A stretch of DNA of 64,000 bases, taken from Afipia sp. (GTDB taxonomy: Bacteria > Pseudomonadota > Alphaproteobacteria > Rhizobiales > Xanthobacteraceae). Both the position numbers and the translations under genes were made by a program. The stretch lies in contig JAFKEQ010000003.1 in NCBI GenBank assembly GCA_017308575.1, positions 124,001 to 188,000 on the forward strand. Direction: 5' to 3'. The first letter of the stretch is position 1, and every line of letters starts with the position of its first letter. Positions 23,223 through 32,105 of this stretch are shown here, in pieces. The notes beneath the pieces were generated by a model. That model did no database searches and was not told the origin of the DNA. It worked only from the letters and a program-made list of their open reading frames with translations.

Positions 23223-24262
23223 TGCGGATCGGCGCGGCACATCAAACCTACGCTCAGGCCGAAGCGCTGCTGGATACCAATGTCCAGCGCGTGATGCTGG
23301 TGGCGCTGTTCGCGGCGCTGGTGCTGTTTCCGTTCTTTGCGGATCAGTACTGGATTTATCTCGCCTGTCTGGTTTTGATCCATATCGTCAGTACCACGGG
23401 CCTCAACATCCTCACCGGCTATACCGGCCTCGTCAGCCTCGGGCAGGCGGCGTTCATGTCGGTCGGCGCCTACACGGTGGCGATCCTTGAAATCCGCGTC
23501 GGCACGCCGTTCCTTCTAAACCTGATCCTTGCGGGTGCGGTGTCCGCCGCTGTCGGCCTTGTGGTTGGTGTGCCGAGCCTGCGCGTGAAGGGGCTTTATC
23601 TCGCCATCGCCACCATCGCGGCGTCCTTCATCCTGCATTTTCTGTTCGCCAACGGCCCGGCGTTTCTTGGCGGCACGCAGGGACTGAGCATGCCGCCCGC
23701 GCGGCTGTTCGGCTATGACCTCGCGCGGCCATTCCATCTCTACTGGCTGTTCATGCCGCTGACGGCGCTTGCGGTGGCCGGCGCGGCGAACCTGTTCCGC
23801 ACCCGGATCGGCCGCGCCTTCATCGCGATCCGCGACCGCGATATTTCGGCGGAAGTGCTCGGCATTCCGCTGCTGAAATACAAGCTGCTGTCGTTCGCGC
23901 TCTCGTCCTTCTATGCGGGCGTCGCGGGCGGCATGTGGGCTTATTTCTTCCGCGTGGTGACGCCGGAAAGCTTCCCGCTGATCTATTCGGTGTTCTTCCT
24001 CGCCGCCGTGATCGTCGGCGGCATGGGCACCATTCTCGGCGCGATCCTCGGCGCGATCTTCATGACCATGGTGCCGGAGATCCTCAAGATCGCCGTGTCC
24101 TACATGACCTTCATTCCGAACGCGACAGCGCAACTGTCGCCGATCCGGACCATCGTTTTCGGCGCGCTCATCATCGGGTTCCTGCTGTTCGAGCCGCAGG
24201 GCCTGGCCGAAATCTGGCGCCGCGTGCGGCGCTTCTTTCATCTGTGGCCGTTCAAAAAATGA
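23222..24262 (+). CDS. livM: Branched-chain-type ABC permease, LivM class
   Basis: A 346-residue permease. Typical LivM motifs: NILTGYTGLVSLGQAAFM, SLRVKGLYLAIATIA and the loop RIGRAFIAIRDRDISAEVLG. About nine to ten helices. The start at 23222 overlaps the LivH stop. It ends 20 nt before the binding-protein gene. Confidence 0.88.
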   Translation: MRIGAAHQTYAQAEALLDTNVQRVMLVALFAALVLFPFFADQYWIYLACLVLIHIVSTTGLNILTGYTGLVSLGQAAFMSVGAYTVAILEIRVGTPFLLNLILAGAVSAAVGLVVGVPSLRVKGLYLAIATIAASFILHFLFANGPAFLGGTQGLSMPPARLFGYDLARPFHLYWLFMPLTALAVAGAANLFRTRIGRAFIAIRDRDISAEVLGIPLLKYKLLSFALSSFYAGVAGGMWAYFFRVVTPESFPLIYSVFFLAAVIVGGMGTILGAILGAIFMTMVPEILKIAVSYMTFIPNATAQLSPIRTIVFGALIIGFLLFEPQGLAEIWRRVRRFFHLWPFKK

Positions 24263-24282
24263 TTATGCAGGGAGAAACACCA

Positions 24283-25464
24283 ATGAGAATCCTTCCAACG
24301 CGCCGCAAGGTGCTGTCTTTCGCCGCCGCCGCGGGTTGTCTCGCGCTCGGTCTCAATGCACCAGCTCGCGCGGCCGACGACATCGTGATCGGCGCATCGA
24401 TGCCGATGACGGGCGTGTTCGCCTTCGCGGGCATCGCGCTCAACAATGCGTTTCAGGACTATGTGAAGATCGTCAACGATGCCGGCGGCATCAACGGCCG
24501 CAAGATCAAGTATGTGGCCGAGGACACCGGCTACAAGGTCGACAACTCCGTGGCGGTGTTCAACCGCATCACCAGCCAGGAGAAGGTGAGCCTCTACTAC
24601 GGCGACTCCACCGCTTTCTCGAAAACCATCAACGCCGAACTCAATCGCCGTGGCGACATCATGATGGCGGGCGCATCGTTCGCGTCGGAACTGAACGATC
24701 CGAAGAATTTTCCGGATCAGTTCATCGCCGGTCCGGACTATTCGGAGATGATCGGCATCCTGCTGGAATACATCGCCAAGACCAAGCCGGGCGCGAAGAT
24801 CGCGCTGGTGAATTCGGACACCGAATTCGGCCGCGATCCGATCGCGCCGACGGAAAAGCGCGCGGCTGAACTCGGCCTCAAGGTCGTCGAGAAGATCGCG
24901 ACCTCGCCGACCAGCGTGGACGTCTCCACCGAAGTGCTCAAGCTGCGCCGCGCCGATCCGGATTACACCATCTTCCATGGCTATATTCTGGCGCCGTTGC
25001 CGGAATTCATGACTCAGGCCAAGCAACTCGGCCTCAAGACCAAGTTCATGGGCACGTTCTGGTCGATGGACAACGCGATCTGGGCGAAGTCCGCTGAAGT
25101 GGCTGATGGCTTCATGGGCGTGATGCCGTATCGCTATTACTTCGACACCGAAGGCAAGTCGCCGATGCTGGAGAAGATCCGGCAGATCCGCCCGGAATAT
25201 CAGTCCACCGGATACATGCAGGGCTTCCTCACCGCGATGCTGATGACCGAAGCCGTCAAGCGCACGCTCGACGCCAAGAAGGACCTGACGGCGGCGAACA
25301 TGAAAGCCTCGCTGAACTCGATCAAGGACTTCGACACCGGCGGCATCATCGGCGTGCCGATCTCGATCCCCGGCAACACGGTGCCTGTCGGCCGCGTCTA
25401 TCAGTATGACGGCGCCAACAAGACCATGAAGCCGGTCTCCGACTGGATCAAGATCGCGAAGTAA
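24283..25464 (+). CDS. Branched-chain-type ABC substrate-binding protein
   Basis: A 393-residue periplasmic protein of the Peripla_BP_6 (LivK) family. The signal peptide, MRILPTRRKVLSFAAAAGCL and ending ARA, begins with an RR pair that recalls a Tat signal but lacks the full motif. The mature part opens DDIVIGASMPMTGVFAFAGI and has the GGINGRKIKYVAEDTGYKVD pattern. GGGAG lies upstream of ATG 24283. Its position between LivM and LivF, with one-base overlap to LivF, ties it to this importer. The ligand is unknown; the neighbouring CoA ligase suggests an organic acid. Confidence 0.87.
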   Translation: MRILPTRRKVLSFAAAAGCLALGLNAPARAADDIVIGASMPMTGVFAFAGIALNNAFQDYVKIVNDAGGINGRKIKYVAEDTGYKVDNSVAVFNRITSQEKVSLYYGDSTAFSKTINAELNRRGDIMMAGASFASELNDPKNFPDQFIAGPDYSEMIGILLEYIAKTKPGAKIALVNSDTEFGRDPIAPTEKRAAELGLKVVEKIATSPTSVDVSTEVLKLRRADPDYTIFHGYILAPLPEFMTQAKQLGLKTKFMGTFWSMDNAIWAKSAEVADGFMGVMPYRYYFDTEGKSPMLEKIRQIRPEYQSTGYMQGFLTAMLMTEAVKRTLDAKKDLTAANMKASLNSIKDFDTGGIIGVPISIPGNTVPVGRVYQYDGANKTMKPVSDWIKIAK

Positions 25465-26282
25465 TGACAATGACCGCGGACGCACTTCTCTCCGTCAACA
25501 ACATCGAGGTCGTCTATAACAAGACGGTCCAGGTGCTCCGCGGCCTGTCGTTGAAAGTCGAAAAGGGCGCGGTGGTCGCTTTGCTGGGCTCGAATGGGGC
25601 CGGCAAGTCGACCACGCTGAAGGCCGTTTCCAACCTCCTTGAACTGGAAGACGGCAAGGTCACCACCGGCGAAATCCTGTTCAACGGCGATCCGGTGTCG
25701 CGCTTCGCTCCGCATCAACTGGTGCGGAGCGGCCTCTTTCATGTGATGGAGGGGCGGCGGATTTTCGAGGATCTGACGGTGGAGGAAAATCTCACCGCCG
25801 CGACCTATGCCATGAACGGGCGGTCGGGCATCAAGACGCCGTTCGATCTGGTCTATACCTATTTCCCGCGGCTGTTCGAGCGCCGCACCGGCCGCGCGGG
25901 TTATCTCTCCGGCGGCGAGCAGCAGATGCTGGCCATCGGTCGCGCGCTGATCGCGCAGCCGCAACTGATGCTGCTGGATGAACCCTCGCTCGGGCTGTCG
26001 CCCAAGCTGGTCGAGGAAATCTTCACGATCATCGCGCGCATCAACCGCGAGCAGGGCGTCTCCATGCTGTTGGTGGAGCAGAACGCGGCGGTTGCGTTCG
26101 CGGTCTCGACCTATGGCTACATCATGGAGTCCGGCAAGATCGTCACCGACGGGCCGACCGAGCAACTGATCCGCGATCAGGACGTGCGCGAATTCTATCT
26201 CGGGGTCGGCGGCGCCAATGCGGAATCCAAGAGCTTCCGCGGCATCAAGCATTACAAGCGCCGCAAGCGCTGGCTGTCCTGA
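25464..26282 (+). CDS. livF: Branched-chain-type ABC transporter ATPase, LivF class
   Basis: A 272-residue ATPase. Walker A GSNGAGKST, LSGGEQQMLAIGRALIAQP, Walker B LMLLDEPSLGLSP and a LivF-type VEQNAAVAF. It has a basic C-terminal tail (SFRGIKHYKRRKRWLS) beyond the usual ~235 residues, a feature I associate with LivF copies that sit beside acyl-CoA ligases. ATG overlaps the previous stop by one base. Confidence 0.88.
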   Translation: MTMTADALLSVNNIEVVYNKTVQVLRGLSLKVEKGAVVALLGSNGAGKSTTLKAVSNLLELEDGKVTTGEILFNGDPVSRFAPHQLVRSGLFHVMEGRRIFEDLTVEENLTAATYAMNGRSGIKTPFDLVYTYFPRLFERRTGRAGYLSGGEQQMLAIGRALIAQPQLMLLDEPSLGLSPKLVEEIFTIIARINREQGVSMLLVEQNAAVAFAVSTYGYIMESGKIVTDGPTEQLIRDQDVREFYLGVGGANAESKSFRGIKHYKRRKRWLS

Positions 26283-26294
26283 AGGCGCAAGAGC

Positions 26295-28097
26295 ATGAGC
26301 GACGGATTTCCCGAAACCACATTGCCGCAGACCTTGCGCGAGAACGCGCGCCGTCATCCGGACCGCGTGGCGATCCGCCAGAAGGAATTCGGAATCTGGA
26401 ATCCCTGCACGTGGCAGGGCTATTACCAGCGCGCCTGCCGTGTCGGGCTCGGGTTTCGTGCGCTGGGTCTGAGCGAAGGCGGCCATGTCGCCATTCTCTC
26501 CGAAAACCGGATCGAGTGGGTGCTGGCGCAGCTTGGCGCGAACGTCGTCGACGGTGTTGCGGTCGGCGTTTATCCCACCAGCCCCGCCAACGAAGTCGCC
26601 TATGTGCTGGCGCATTCGGAATCCGAGATCATCGTCTGCGAGGATCAGGAGCAGGTCGACAAGGTGCTGGAGCGCCGCGATGAACTGCCGAAGCTTCGCA
26701 AGATCGTGGTGATCGAAACCAAGGGCATCCGCGACTATCCGCCGGATCAGGTGATGTCGTTCGAGGCGCTGGAAGCGCTCGGCGCCGATTTCGAAACAAA
26801 GAATGCGCCGCTGGTGGACGGTCTGATCGACCGCCAGACTCTCTCGCAGATCGCACTCATTATCTATACGTCGGGTTCGACCGGAAAGCCGAAGGGCGCG
26901 ATGCTGAGCTACCGGAATGTGCGGGCGCAGGCCATCGCCTCGACTGCGCTTCTTGACCTCGATGCGTCCGAAAGCCTGCTGTCCTATCTGCCGCTGTGTC
27001 ACGTCGCCGAGCAGATGACCACGGTGATGGTGCCGATCTATCTCGGCTCGCTGGTCAATTTCGGTGAGTCGATCCGCACCGTGCAGGAAGACCTGCGCGA
27101 GGTCGCGCCCAGCATGTTCCTCGGCGTGCCGCGCATCTGGGAGAAGCTGCACTCATCAATCCACATCAAGCTGCTGGAAGCGGGGCCCATCCGCCGCGCG
27201 CTGTTCGAGCGGGCCTATGCGGCATGTGAGCCGTTCGCTGAGAAGAACCCGGCGGATCGGACGTTCGCGGAGAGACTGACGTTCGGCCTGTCATATTGGC
27301 TGATCTTCCGCGCGCTGCAGAACTTTATCGGCCTGCGCAAGACCCGCATCGCCATGACCGGCGCGGCGCCGATCTCGCCGGCCATCGTGCATTTCTTCCG
27401 CACTCTCGGCGTGCCGCTGATCGAAGTCTATGGACTGACCGAAAGTTCCGGCATCGCGCTGGGGCAGGTGCTGTCGGATCGCCGTATCGGCACGGTCGGT
27501 GCGAACGTCGTCAATATCGAAGCGAAGCTTGGCGCGTCGGACGAACTGCTCATCCGCGGCGACACGGTGTTCGCCGGTTACTATCGCAACGAGGACGCCA
27601 CCAAAGCCAGCATCCGGGACAACTGGCTGCACACCGGCGACGTGGCGCAGCTCAAGGACGGCCACTTTCGCATCGTCGATCGTCTCAAGGACATCATGAT
27701 CACGGCGGGCGGCAAGAACCTCAGCCCGTCCGAGATCGAGAACACCGTGAAGGCGAGTCCGTTCATCAAGGAATGCATCGTGATCGCCGAGGCGCGGAAG
27801 TTTGCCTCGGCGCTGATCCAGATTGATTACGATCTGTCCGGCAAGTGGGCCGAGGAAAAGGGCATCGCCTATACCAATTTCAGGAATCTGACCGAGAACC
27901 CGAGCTTGCGGGAGATGATCCAGTCGGAGGTCGACAAGGCGAACGCGCAGCTCGCGCAGGTCGCCCAGATTCGGAAGTTTCATCTCCTGACCAAGGAGCT
28001 GGATCACGACGACGACGAGGTGACGGCGACCATGAAGGTCCGCCGCGCCAATATTCAAAAGAAGTACGGCGCGGAAATCGAGAGGCTCTACAGTTAG
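26295..28097 (+). CDS. AMP-dependent long-chain acyl-CoA synthetase family ligase
   Basis: A 600-residue adenylate-forming enzyme that would activate a carboxylic acid to its CoA thioester with ATP. The AMP-binding P-loop YTSGSTGKPKG is near residue 193; VYGLTESSG and the hinge DGHFRIVDRLKDIMITAGGK follow in order. The length and the inserted regions match the FadD15/ACSBG-like long-chain group rather than the 540-residue aromatic ligases. It starts 12 nt after livF, so it is the last gene of the importer operon: uptake is followed directly by activation. Whether the substrate is a fatty or a branched acid cannot be read from the sequence. Confidence 0.85.
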   Translation: MSDGFPETTLPQTLRENARRHPDRVAIRQKEFGIWNPCTWQGYYQRACRVGLGFRALGLSEGGHVAILSENRIEWVLAQLGANVVDGVAVGVYPTSPANEVAYVLAHSESEIIVCEDQEQVDKVLERRDELPKLRKIVVIETKGIRDYPPDQVMSFEALEALGADFETKNAPLVDGLIDRQTLSQIALIIYTSGSTGKPKGAMLSYRNVRAQAIASTALLDLDASESLLSYLPLCHVAEQMTTVMVPIYLGSLVNFGESIRTVQEDLREVAPSMFLGVPRIWEKLHSSIHIKLLEAGPIRRALFERAYAACEPFAEKNPADRTFAERLTFGLSYWLIFRALQNFIGLRKTRIAMTGAAPISPAIVHFFRTLGVPLIEVYGLTESSGIALGQVLSDRRIGTVGANVVNIEAKLGASDELLIRGDTVFAGYYRNEDATKASIRDNWLHTGDVAQLKDGHFRIVDRLKDIMITAGGKNLSPSEIENTVKASPFIKECIVIAEARKFASALIQIDYDLSGKWAEEKGIAYTNFRNLTENPSLREMIQSEVDKANAQLAQVAQIRKFHLLTKELDHDDDEVTATMKVRRANIQKKYGAEIERLYS

Positions 28098-28185
28098 GCA
28101 GCCCGCCGGTTTCGGATTTTGATCGAAGTCAATTCATCCCGCAATCCGCGGCGCTAGACATGTCTCTGCAATAGCGGAGATGAAA

Positions 28186-28287
28186 ATGCCCACCGAAACC
28201 CTCCTTGTCGTGATCCCCGTGGTTCTGTTGTTCGTGTTTTTCGCGGGCACCCTGATGTGGGCGGACGTCTACTCCAACAGGAAGTGA
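28186..28287 (+). CDS. 33-residue single-span membrane microprotein
   Basis: A very short frame: MPTETLLVVIPVVLLFVFFA, then GTLMWADVYSNRK. It is one predicted transmembrane helix with a short polar tail. GGAG at 28176-28179, six bases before ATG 28186, supports translation and argues against the ATG at 28180. No family recognised. It lies in the 308-nt gap between the acyl-CoA ligase and the ABC-F gene. A chance open frame cannot be excluded, but the ribosome site and clean membrane helix make a gene plausible. Confidence 0.45.
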   Translation: MPTETLLVVIPVVLLFVFFAGTLMWADVYSNRK

Positions 28288-28405
28288 CAGAACGGAGACG
28301 GAATTCGCGCCGAAATCGGCGCAGGCATGCCGGATAGCCCTTTCGTGGCGGGGCGACATGGCCTAAAGACGGCGCAACTTTCCTTGAGGTTGCGCTGCGT
28401 CTTTC

Positions 28406-30028
28406 ATGATCCGTCTCGACAATATCAGCAAACAGAATGGCCATCAGATCGTCTTCATTGAAGCCGCCGCGGCGCTTCAGAAGGGCGAAAAAGTCGGGCT
28501 TGTCGGTCCTAACGGATCGGGCAAGACCACGCTGTTCCGGATGATTTCCGGTCAGGAACTGCCTGACGAAGGGCAGGTCGTGGTCGAGCGCGGCGTCACC
28601 ATCGGTTATTTCAGCCAGGATGTCGGCGAGATGTCCGGCCGCAGCGCCGTGTCCGAAGTGATGGACGGCGCAGGTCCCGTCAGCGTGGTCGCGGCCGAGC
28701 TGAAAGAGCTGGAAACGGCGATGGCCGATCCGGACCGCGCCGACGAGATGGACGAGATCATCGCGCGCTATGGCGAAGTGCAGGCGCGCTTTGAAGAACT
28801 CGATGGCTATGCGCTCGAAGGCCGCGCGCGCGAAGTGCTGGCCGGTCTCAGCTTCAGCCAGGAGATGATGGACGGCGATGTCGGCAAGCTGTCCGGCGGC
28901 TGGAAGATGCGCGTGGCGTTGGGCCGCATTCTTCTGATGCGCCCGGACGTGATGCTGCTGGACGAGCCGAGCAACCATCTCGATCTCGAAAGCCTGATCT
29001 GGCTGGAGCAGTTCCTGAAGGACTACGACGGCGCGCTGCTGATGACTTCGCATGACCGCGCATTCATGAACCGCATCATCAACAAGGTGGTGGAAATCGA
29101 CGGCGGCTCGCTCACGTCCTACACGGGCGATTACGAATTCTATGAGCAGCAGCGCGCGCTCGCCGAAAAGCAGCAGCAGGCGCAGTTCGAGCGCCAGCAG
29201 GCGATGCTGGCCAAGGAAATCAAGTTCATCGAGCGCTTCAAGGCGCGCGCCTCCCACGCCGCGCAGGTGCAGAGCCGGGTCAAGAAGCTGGACAAGATCG
29301 AGCGCGTCGAACCGCCCAAGCGCCGCCAGACCGTCGCGTTCGATTTTTTGCCTGCGCCGCGTTCGGGCGAGGACGTGGTCAGCCTGAAGAATGTGCACAA
29401 GGGCTATGGCAGCCGCCGCATCTATGACGGGCTGGATTTTTCCGTGCGCCGCAGGGAGCGCTGGTGCGTGATGGGCGTCAACGGCGCGGGCAAGTCCACG
29501 CTGCTGAAACTGGTGACGGGCTCGGCGGAGCCGGACGACGGAACGGTGGCGCTCGGCAGCAGCGTCAAGATGGGTTACTTCGCGCAGCACGCCATGGACC
29601 TGCTCGATGGCGAGCGGACAGTGTTCGAGGAACTGGAATATTCATTCCCGCAGGCGGGGCAGGGCTCGCTGCGCGCGCTGGCGGGATGTTTCGGATTCTC
29701 CGGCGACGATGTGGAGAAGCGGTGCCGCGTGCTGTCGGGCGGAGAGAAGGCGCGGCTTGTGATGGCGAAAATGCTGTTCGATCCGCCGAACTTCCTGGTG
29801 CTGGACGAGCCGACCAACCATCTCGACATGGCGACCAAGGAAATGCTGATCAATGCGCTGTCGGAATTTGAGGGCACCATGCTGTTCGTTTCGCATGACC
29901 GGCATTTTCTCGCCGCGCTCTCCAACCGCGTGCTGGAGCTGACCCCCGACGGCGTTCACCAGTATGGCGGCGGCTACACGGAATATGTCGCGCGCACCGG
30001 CCACGAGGCGCCCGGCTTGCGCAACTGA
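28406..30028 (+). CDS. ABC-F family ATPase (ribosome-associated type)
   Basis: A 540-residue soluble protein with two ABC domains and no membrane segment. The first has Walker A GPNGSGKTT and signature LSGGWKMRVALGRIL; the second GVNGAGKST and LSGGEKARLVMAKML, each followed by LLDEPSNHLD or VLDEPTNHLD. Between them lies a charged helical linker with a QQQAQFERQQAMLAKEIK stretch (the P-site tRNA interaction motif region). ABC-F proteins bind the ribosomal E site and adjust translation or protect against antibiotics; this one looks like a housekeeping type. A 7-bp hairpin GCGCAAC/GTTGCGC (28372-28395) just upstream may affect expression. Confidence 0.88.
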   Translation: MIRLDNISKQNGHQIVFIEAAAALQKGEKVGLVGPNGSGKTTLFRMISGQELPDEGQVVVERGVTIGYFSQDVGEMSGRSAVSEVMDGAGPVSVVAAELKELETAMADPDRADEMDEIIARYGEVQARFEELDGYALEGRAREVLAGLSFSQEMMDGDVGKLSGGWKMRVALGRILLMRPDVMLLDEPSNHLDLESLIWLEQFLKDYDGALLMTSHDRAFMNRIINKVVEIDGGSLTSYTGDYEFYEQQRALAEKQQQAQFERQQAMLAKEIKFIERFKARASHAAQVQSRVKKLDKIERVEPPKRRQTVAFDFLPAPRSGEDVVSLKNVHKGYGSRRIYDGLDFSVRRRERWCVMGVNGAGKSTLLKLVTGSAEPDDGTVALGSSVKMGYFAQHAMDLLDGERTVFEELEYSFPQAGQGSLRALAGCFGFSGDDVEKRCRVLSGGEKARLVMAKMLFDPPNFLVLDEPTNHLDMATKEMLINALSEFEGTMLFVSHDRHFLAALSNRVLELTPDGVHQYGGGYTEYVARTGHEAPGLRN

Positions 30029-30058
30029 GCGCAGCAGACCCGGTCGCCGGAGCTGCGA

Positions 30059-30529
30059 TCAGATCTGCGTCAGCGATGTCTTCAACCGGTCGAGCAGCTT
30101 GTAGAGCGTGAGCTGCTCGCTGTGGCTAAAGCTGCTGAGAGCTTTGGTATAGAAATCCTCGATCGGCACCAGCATGCCGTCCCAAGCCGTGGTTCCTTTG
30201 CGGGTCAGGCGAACGCGGCGGCTGCGGCCGTCGTCCTTGTCCTTGACGCGTTCGATCAGGCCGCGGCCTTCCAGCCGGTCGAGCACGGCGGTCAGATTCT
30301 GCCGGCTGACGTCGAGAAATTCGATCAGGTCCTTCACCGTCATGCCCTTCTCAAGCACGATCGGGCGCGCAAGCGCGCCGAGCACCGCCCACTGCTGTGT
30401 CGTGGTCCCGTATTGATCGACATAACGGGTGCCCTGCCGGTGCATCAGGTTCGAGGCCTGATAGAGACGGAAGAACACCCTGTTGGCGACGTCGAACGCG
30501 ACGCCCGGTTTTGCTGCTTTGTCAGCCAC
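30059..30529 (-). CDS. MarR-family transcriptional regulator
   Basis: A 156-residue dimeric winged-helix protein. The core includes TQQWAVLGALARP, MTVKDLIEFLDVSRQNLTAV and the wing LIERVKDKDDGRSRRVRLT (the conserved D-GR-R). A GTG start at 30529 is used; no strong ribosome site is seen. The upstream gap (30530-30660) holds TATTG-n7-CAATA (30580-30596), a possible self-operator. Neither neighbour is an evident target: the ABC-F gene converges with it, and the NitT/TauT operon ends upstream. Confidence 0.85.
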   Translation of the reverse strand: MADKAAKPGVAFDVANRVFFRLYQASNLMHRQGTRYVDQYGTTTQQWAVLGALARPIVLEKGMTVKDLIEFLDVSRQNLTAVLDRLEGRGLIERVKDKDDGRSRRVRLTRKGTTAWDGMLVPIEDFYTKALSSFSHSEQLTLYKLLDRLKTSLTQI

Positions 30530-30660
30530 TTTTTTGCTTTCACACGTCCAACGCCGGACCCGGCCACATCATATCAATGTATTGCCGGATTCAATATGGA
30601 CAATGTAAGGCGAACACGCGCGGGAGGAGGGACGCCTCGCGCCAGTTCGTGATTGCCAAT

Positions 30661-30695
30661 AGAAAGGGGCGGACGAGCTCGGCCTCGTCCGCCCC
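30661..30695 (-). terminator. Rho-independent terminator of the NitT/TauT-cupin operon
   Basis: A perfect 12-bp stem, GGGGCGGACGAG (30666-30677) with CTCGTCCGCCCC (30684-30695), is followed on the minus strand by a short U-rich tail (TTTCT). It lies 20 nt after the stop codon of the binding-protein gene, the last gene of the operon. Confidence 0.85.
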
Positions 30696-30714
30696 CGTAC
30701 GCGATCTCCGCAGA

Positions 30715-31770
30715 TCAGGGTTTGAAAGTGTAACCCGGCCCGATCGCGACATCCGCCGGGATCGGCGGCAGGTCGGAAAACAGTTCGGGATGCTTCTTCA
30801 TAACGTTCAAGATCGGCTTCGGTTCGATGTGCTTGTTGACGTCGAACACCGACTTGATGACGCCGAGCCGTTGCAGGCGATCCTGCGCGCTCCACAGCGC
30901 GCGATAGTTGTTTGCCGACAGGCGACGGTCGGCTTGCTGGATGTTGAACTGCATCGCGGCTTCTGCGACCTCGGGCTTGAGGCCGGGAATCCAGCGCGTG
31001 GCAATTCCCGCAGCCAGTTTCGGATTCTTGCGCATCCACTGATCGGCTTCAGAAACGGCCGCGAGAAACTTCTCGATGGTCGGACCGTTCTTCTCGACCC
31101 ATGGCCGCAGCGCGACATTGAAGCCGAGATAGGAGATCACATCTCCGCCGCGGATCACCTCGATCGCGCCGGGAATGTCCTTGCCGGCGACAATCGGCCA
31201 GGGGTCCCATGCGGAAAATGCGTCGATACCCTTGGCGAGCAGTGCCACCGTCATATCCGGCGGCGGGGTATTCACCAGCGTGACGTCATCCGGCTTCAAC
31301 CCGGCCTTCTCGAGGATCGCCAGAATGTAGAGGTGGTTGATCGTGCCGAACGAGGCGGCGATCCTCTTGCCTTTCAGACTGGCGAGATCGCCTTTCTTGA
31401 TTCCCGATCCTTCGCGGGCCACGATCGCCATGGTGGCGTCGGAACCGGCCTTGGTGGCGTTGCCGCTGTAGTTGCCCAGCGCGACCAGATCCATGCCGCG
31501 CAGTACCGCGCCGATCATCGGCACGCCCACCTGTACGATTTCACTTTCACCTGCCTGAAGGGCATTGAGCGCGTCGACGCCCGTCGCATAGGGGCGGGCG
31601 ATGGTGACATCGAGGCCTTGTTTTTCGAAGAAGCCGCGCTCGAGTGCGATAGGCAATCCTATCTGATCGATGCCGGTAACCATGCCGGCCTTCACCTTCA
31701 CCAGATCCTGCGCTTTCGCCGGCATGCATGCCAGCATCAGCGTCGCTCCTGCAATGAGTAATCGTCGCAT
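30715..31770 (-). CDS. NitT/TauT-type ABC transporter substrate-binding protein
   Basis: A 351-residue periplasmic binding protein (SsuA/NMT1-like). Signal peptide MRRLLIAGATLMLACMPAKA before QDLVK; the Cys here is not in a full lipobox. Family patterns: ALERGFFEKQGLDV, DALNALQAGESEIVQVG, LKGKRIAASFGT and DAFSAWDPWPIVAG. Ligands of the family include sulfonates, nitrate, pyrimidine precursors and aromatic acids. It is the last gene of an operon with a DAD-type dioxygenase and an SDR, which favours a small organic, perhaps aromatic or hydroxylated, ligand (inference). Confidence 0.85.
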   Translation of the reverse strand: MRRLLIAGATLMLACMPAKAQDLVKVKAGMVTGIDQIGLPIALERGFFEKQGLDVTIARPYATGVDALNALQAGESEIVQVGVPMIGAVLRGMDLVALGNYSGNATKAGSDATMAIVAREGSGIKKGDLASLKGKRIAASFGTINHLYILAILEKAGLKPDDVTLVNTPPPDMTVALLAKGIDAFSAWDPWPIVAGKDIPGAIEVIRGGDVISYLGFNVALRPWVEKNGPTIEKFLAAVSEADQWMRKNPKLAAGIATRWIPGLKPEVAEAAMQFNIQQADRRLSANNYRALWSAQDRLQRLGVIKSVFDVNKHIEPKPILNVMKKHPELFSDLPPIPADVAIGPGYTFKP

Positions 31771-31772
31771 TG

Positions 31773-32105
31773 TTATCCTCCCTCCTTTATTGGTCCCACG
31801 CTCGTTACCCAGTAAGGCCGGGCAACCGCGTTGAGATCCGTTCGTTTGACACCACGCAGTGCTATCGAATGGTCGTCCGCACCGGCGACCCTTCCATATT
31901 GCTGGAACGACTGAACGTGAAAGCGCTCAGGCGTGAAAGGCAGTTCGATCTGGATATTGACCCGCGGCGATGTGCCCGCGAGTTCGGGCGCGATCTTTCC
32001 CGGCGCGGCCAGCGTCAGCCAGAGCTGAAAGCCGAGCCACGCGGCGATGACGCCGAGGATGACGCGGCCTTTGGTCGAGCGCAGGGCTTCGGACGCGAGG
32101 CTCAT
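31773..32105 (-). CDS. Small membrane-anchored protein inside the ABC operon, unknown function
   Basis: A 110-residue protein. After a short basic N terminus (MSLASEALRSTKGR) there is one hydrophobic segment (VILGVIAAWLGFQLWLTLAA) and then a probably periplasmic part with NIQIELPFTPERFHVQSFQQ and YGRVAGADDHSIALRGVKRT. Its start overlaps the stop of the ATPase gene by four bases and its stop lies two bases before the binding-protein start, so it is firmly embedded between the two. I do not recognise a family. A role as an accessory subunit or chaperone for the importer is inference. Confidence 0.6.
   Translation of the reverse strand: MSLASEALRSTKGRVILGVIAAWLGFQLWLTLAAPGKIAPELAGTSPRVNIQIELPFTPERFHVQSFQQYGRVAGADDHSIALRGVKRTDLNAVARPYWVTSVGPIKEGG

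Noticed and set aside
25401..27152. Minus-strand open frame of over 580 codons opposite livF and the acyl-CoA ligase
   Set aside because: Both opposite-strand genes have full motif sets. The reverse frame is a shadow caused by GC-biased third positions.
28154..29590. Minus-strand open frame of about 478 codons opposite the ABC-F gene
   Set aside because: The plus strand encodes two complete ABC domains; the reverse frame has no family features.
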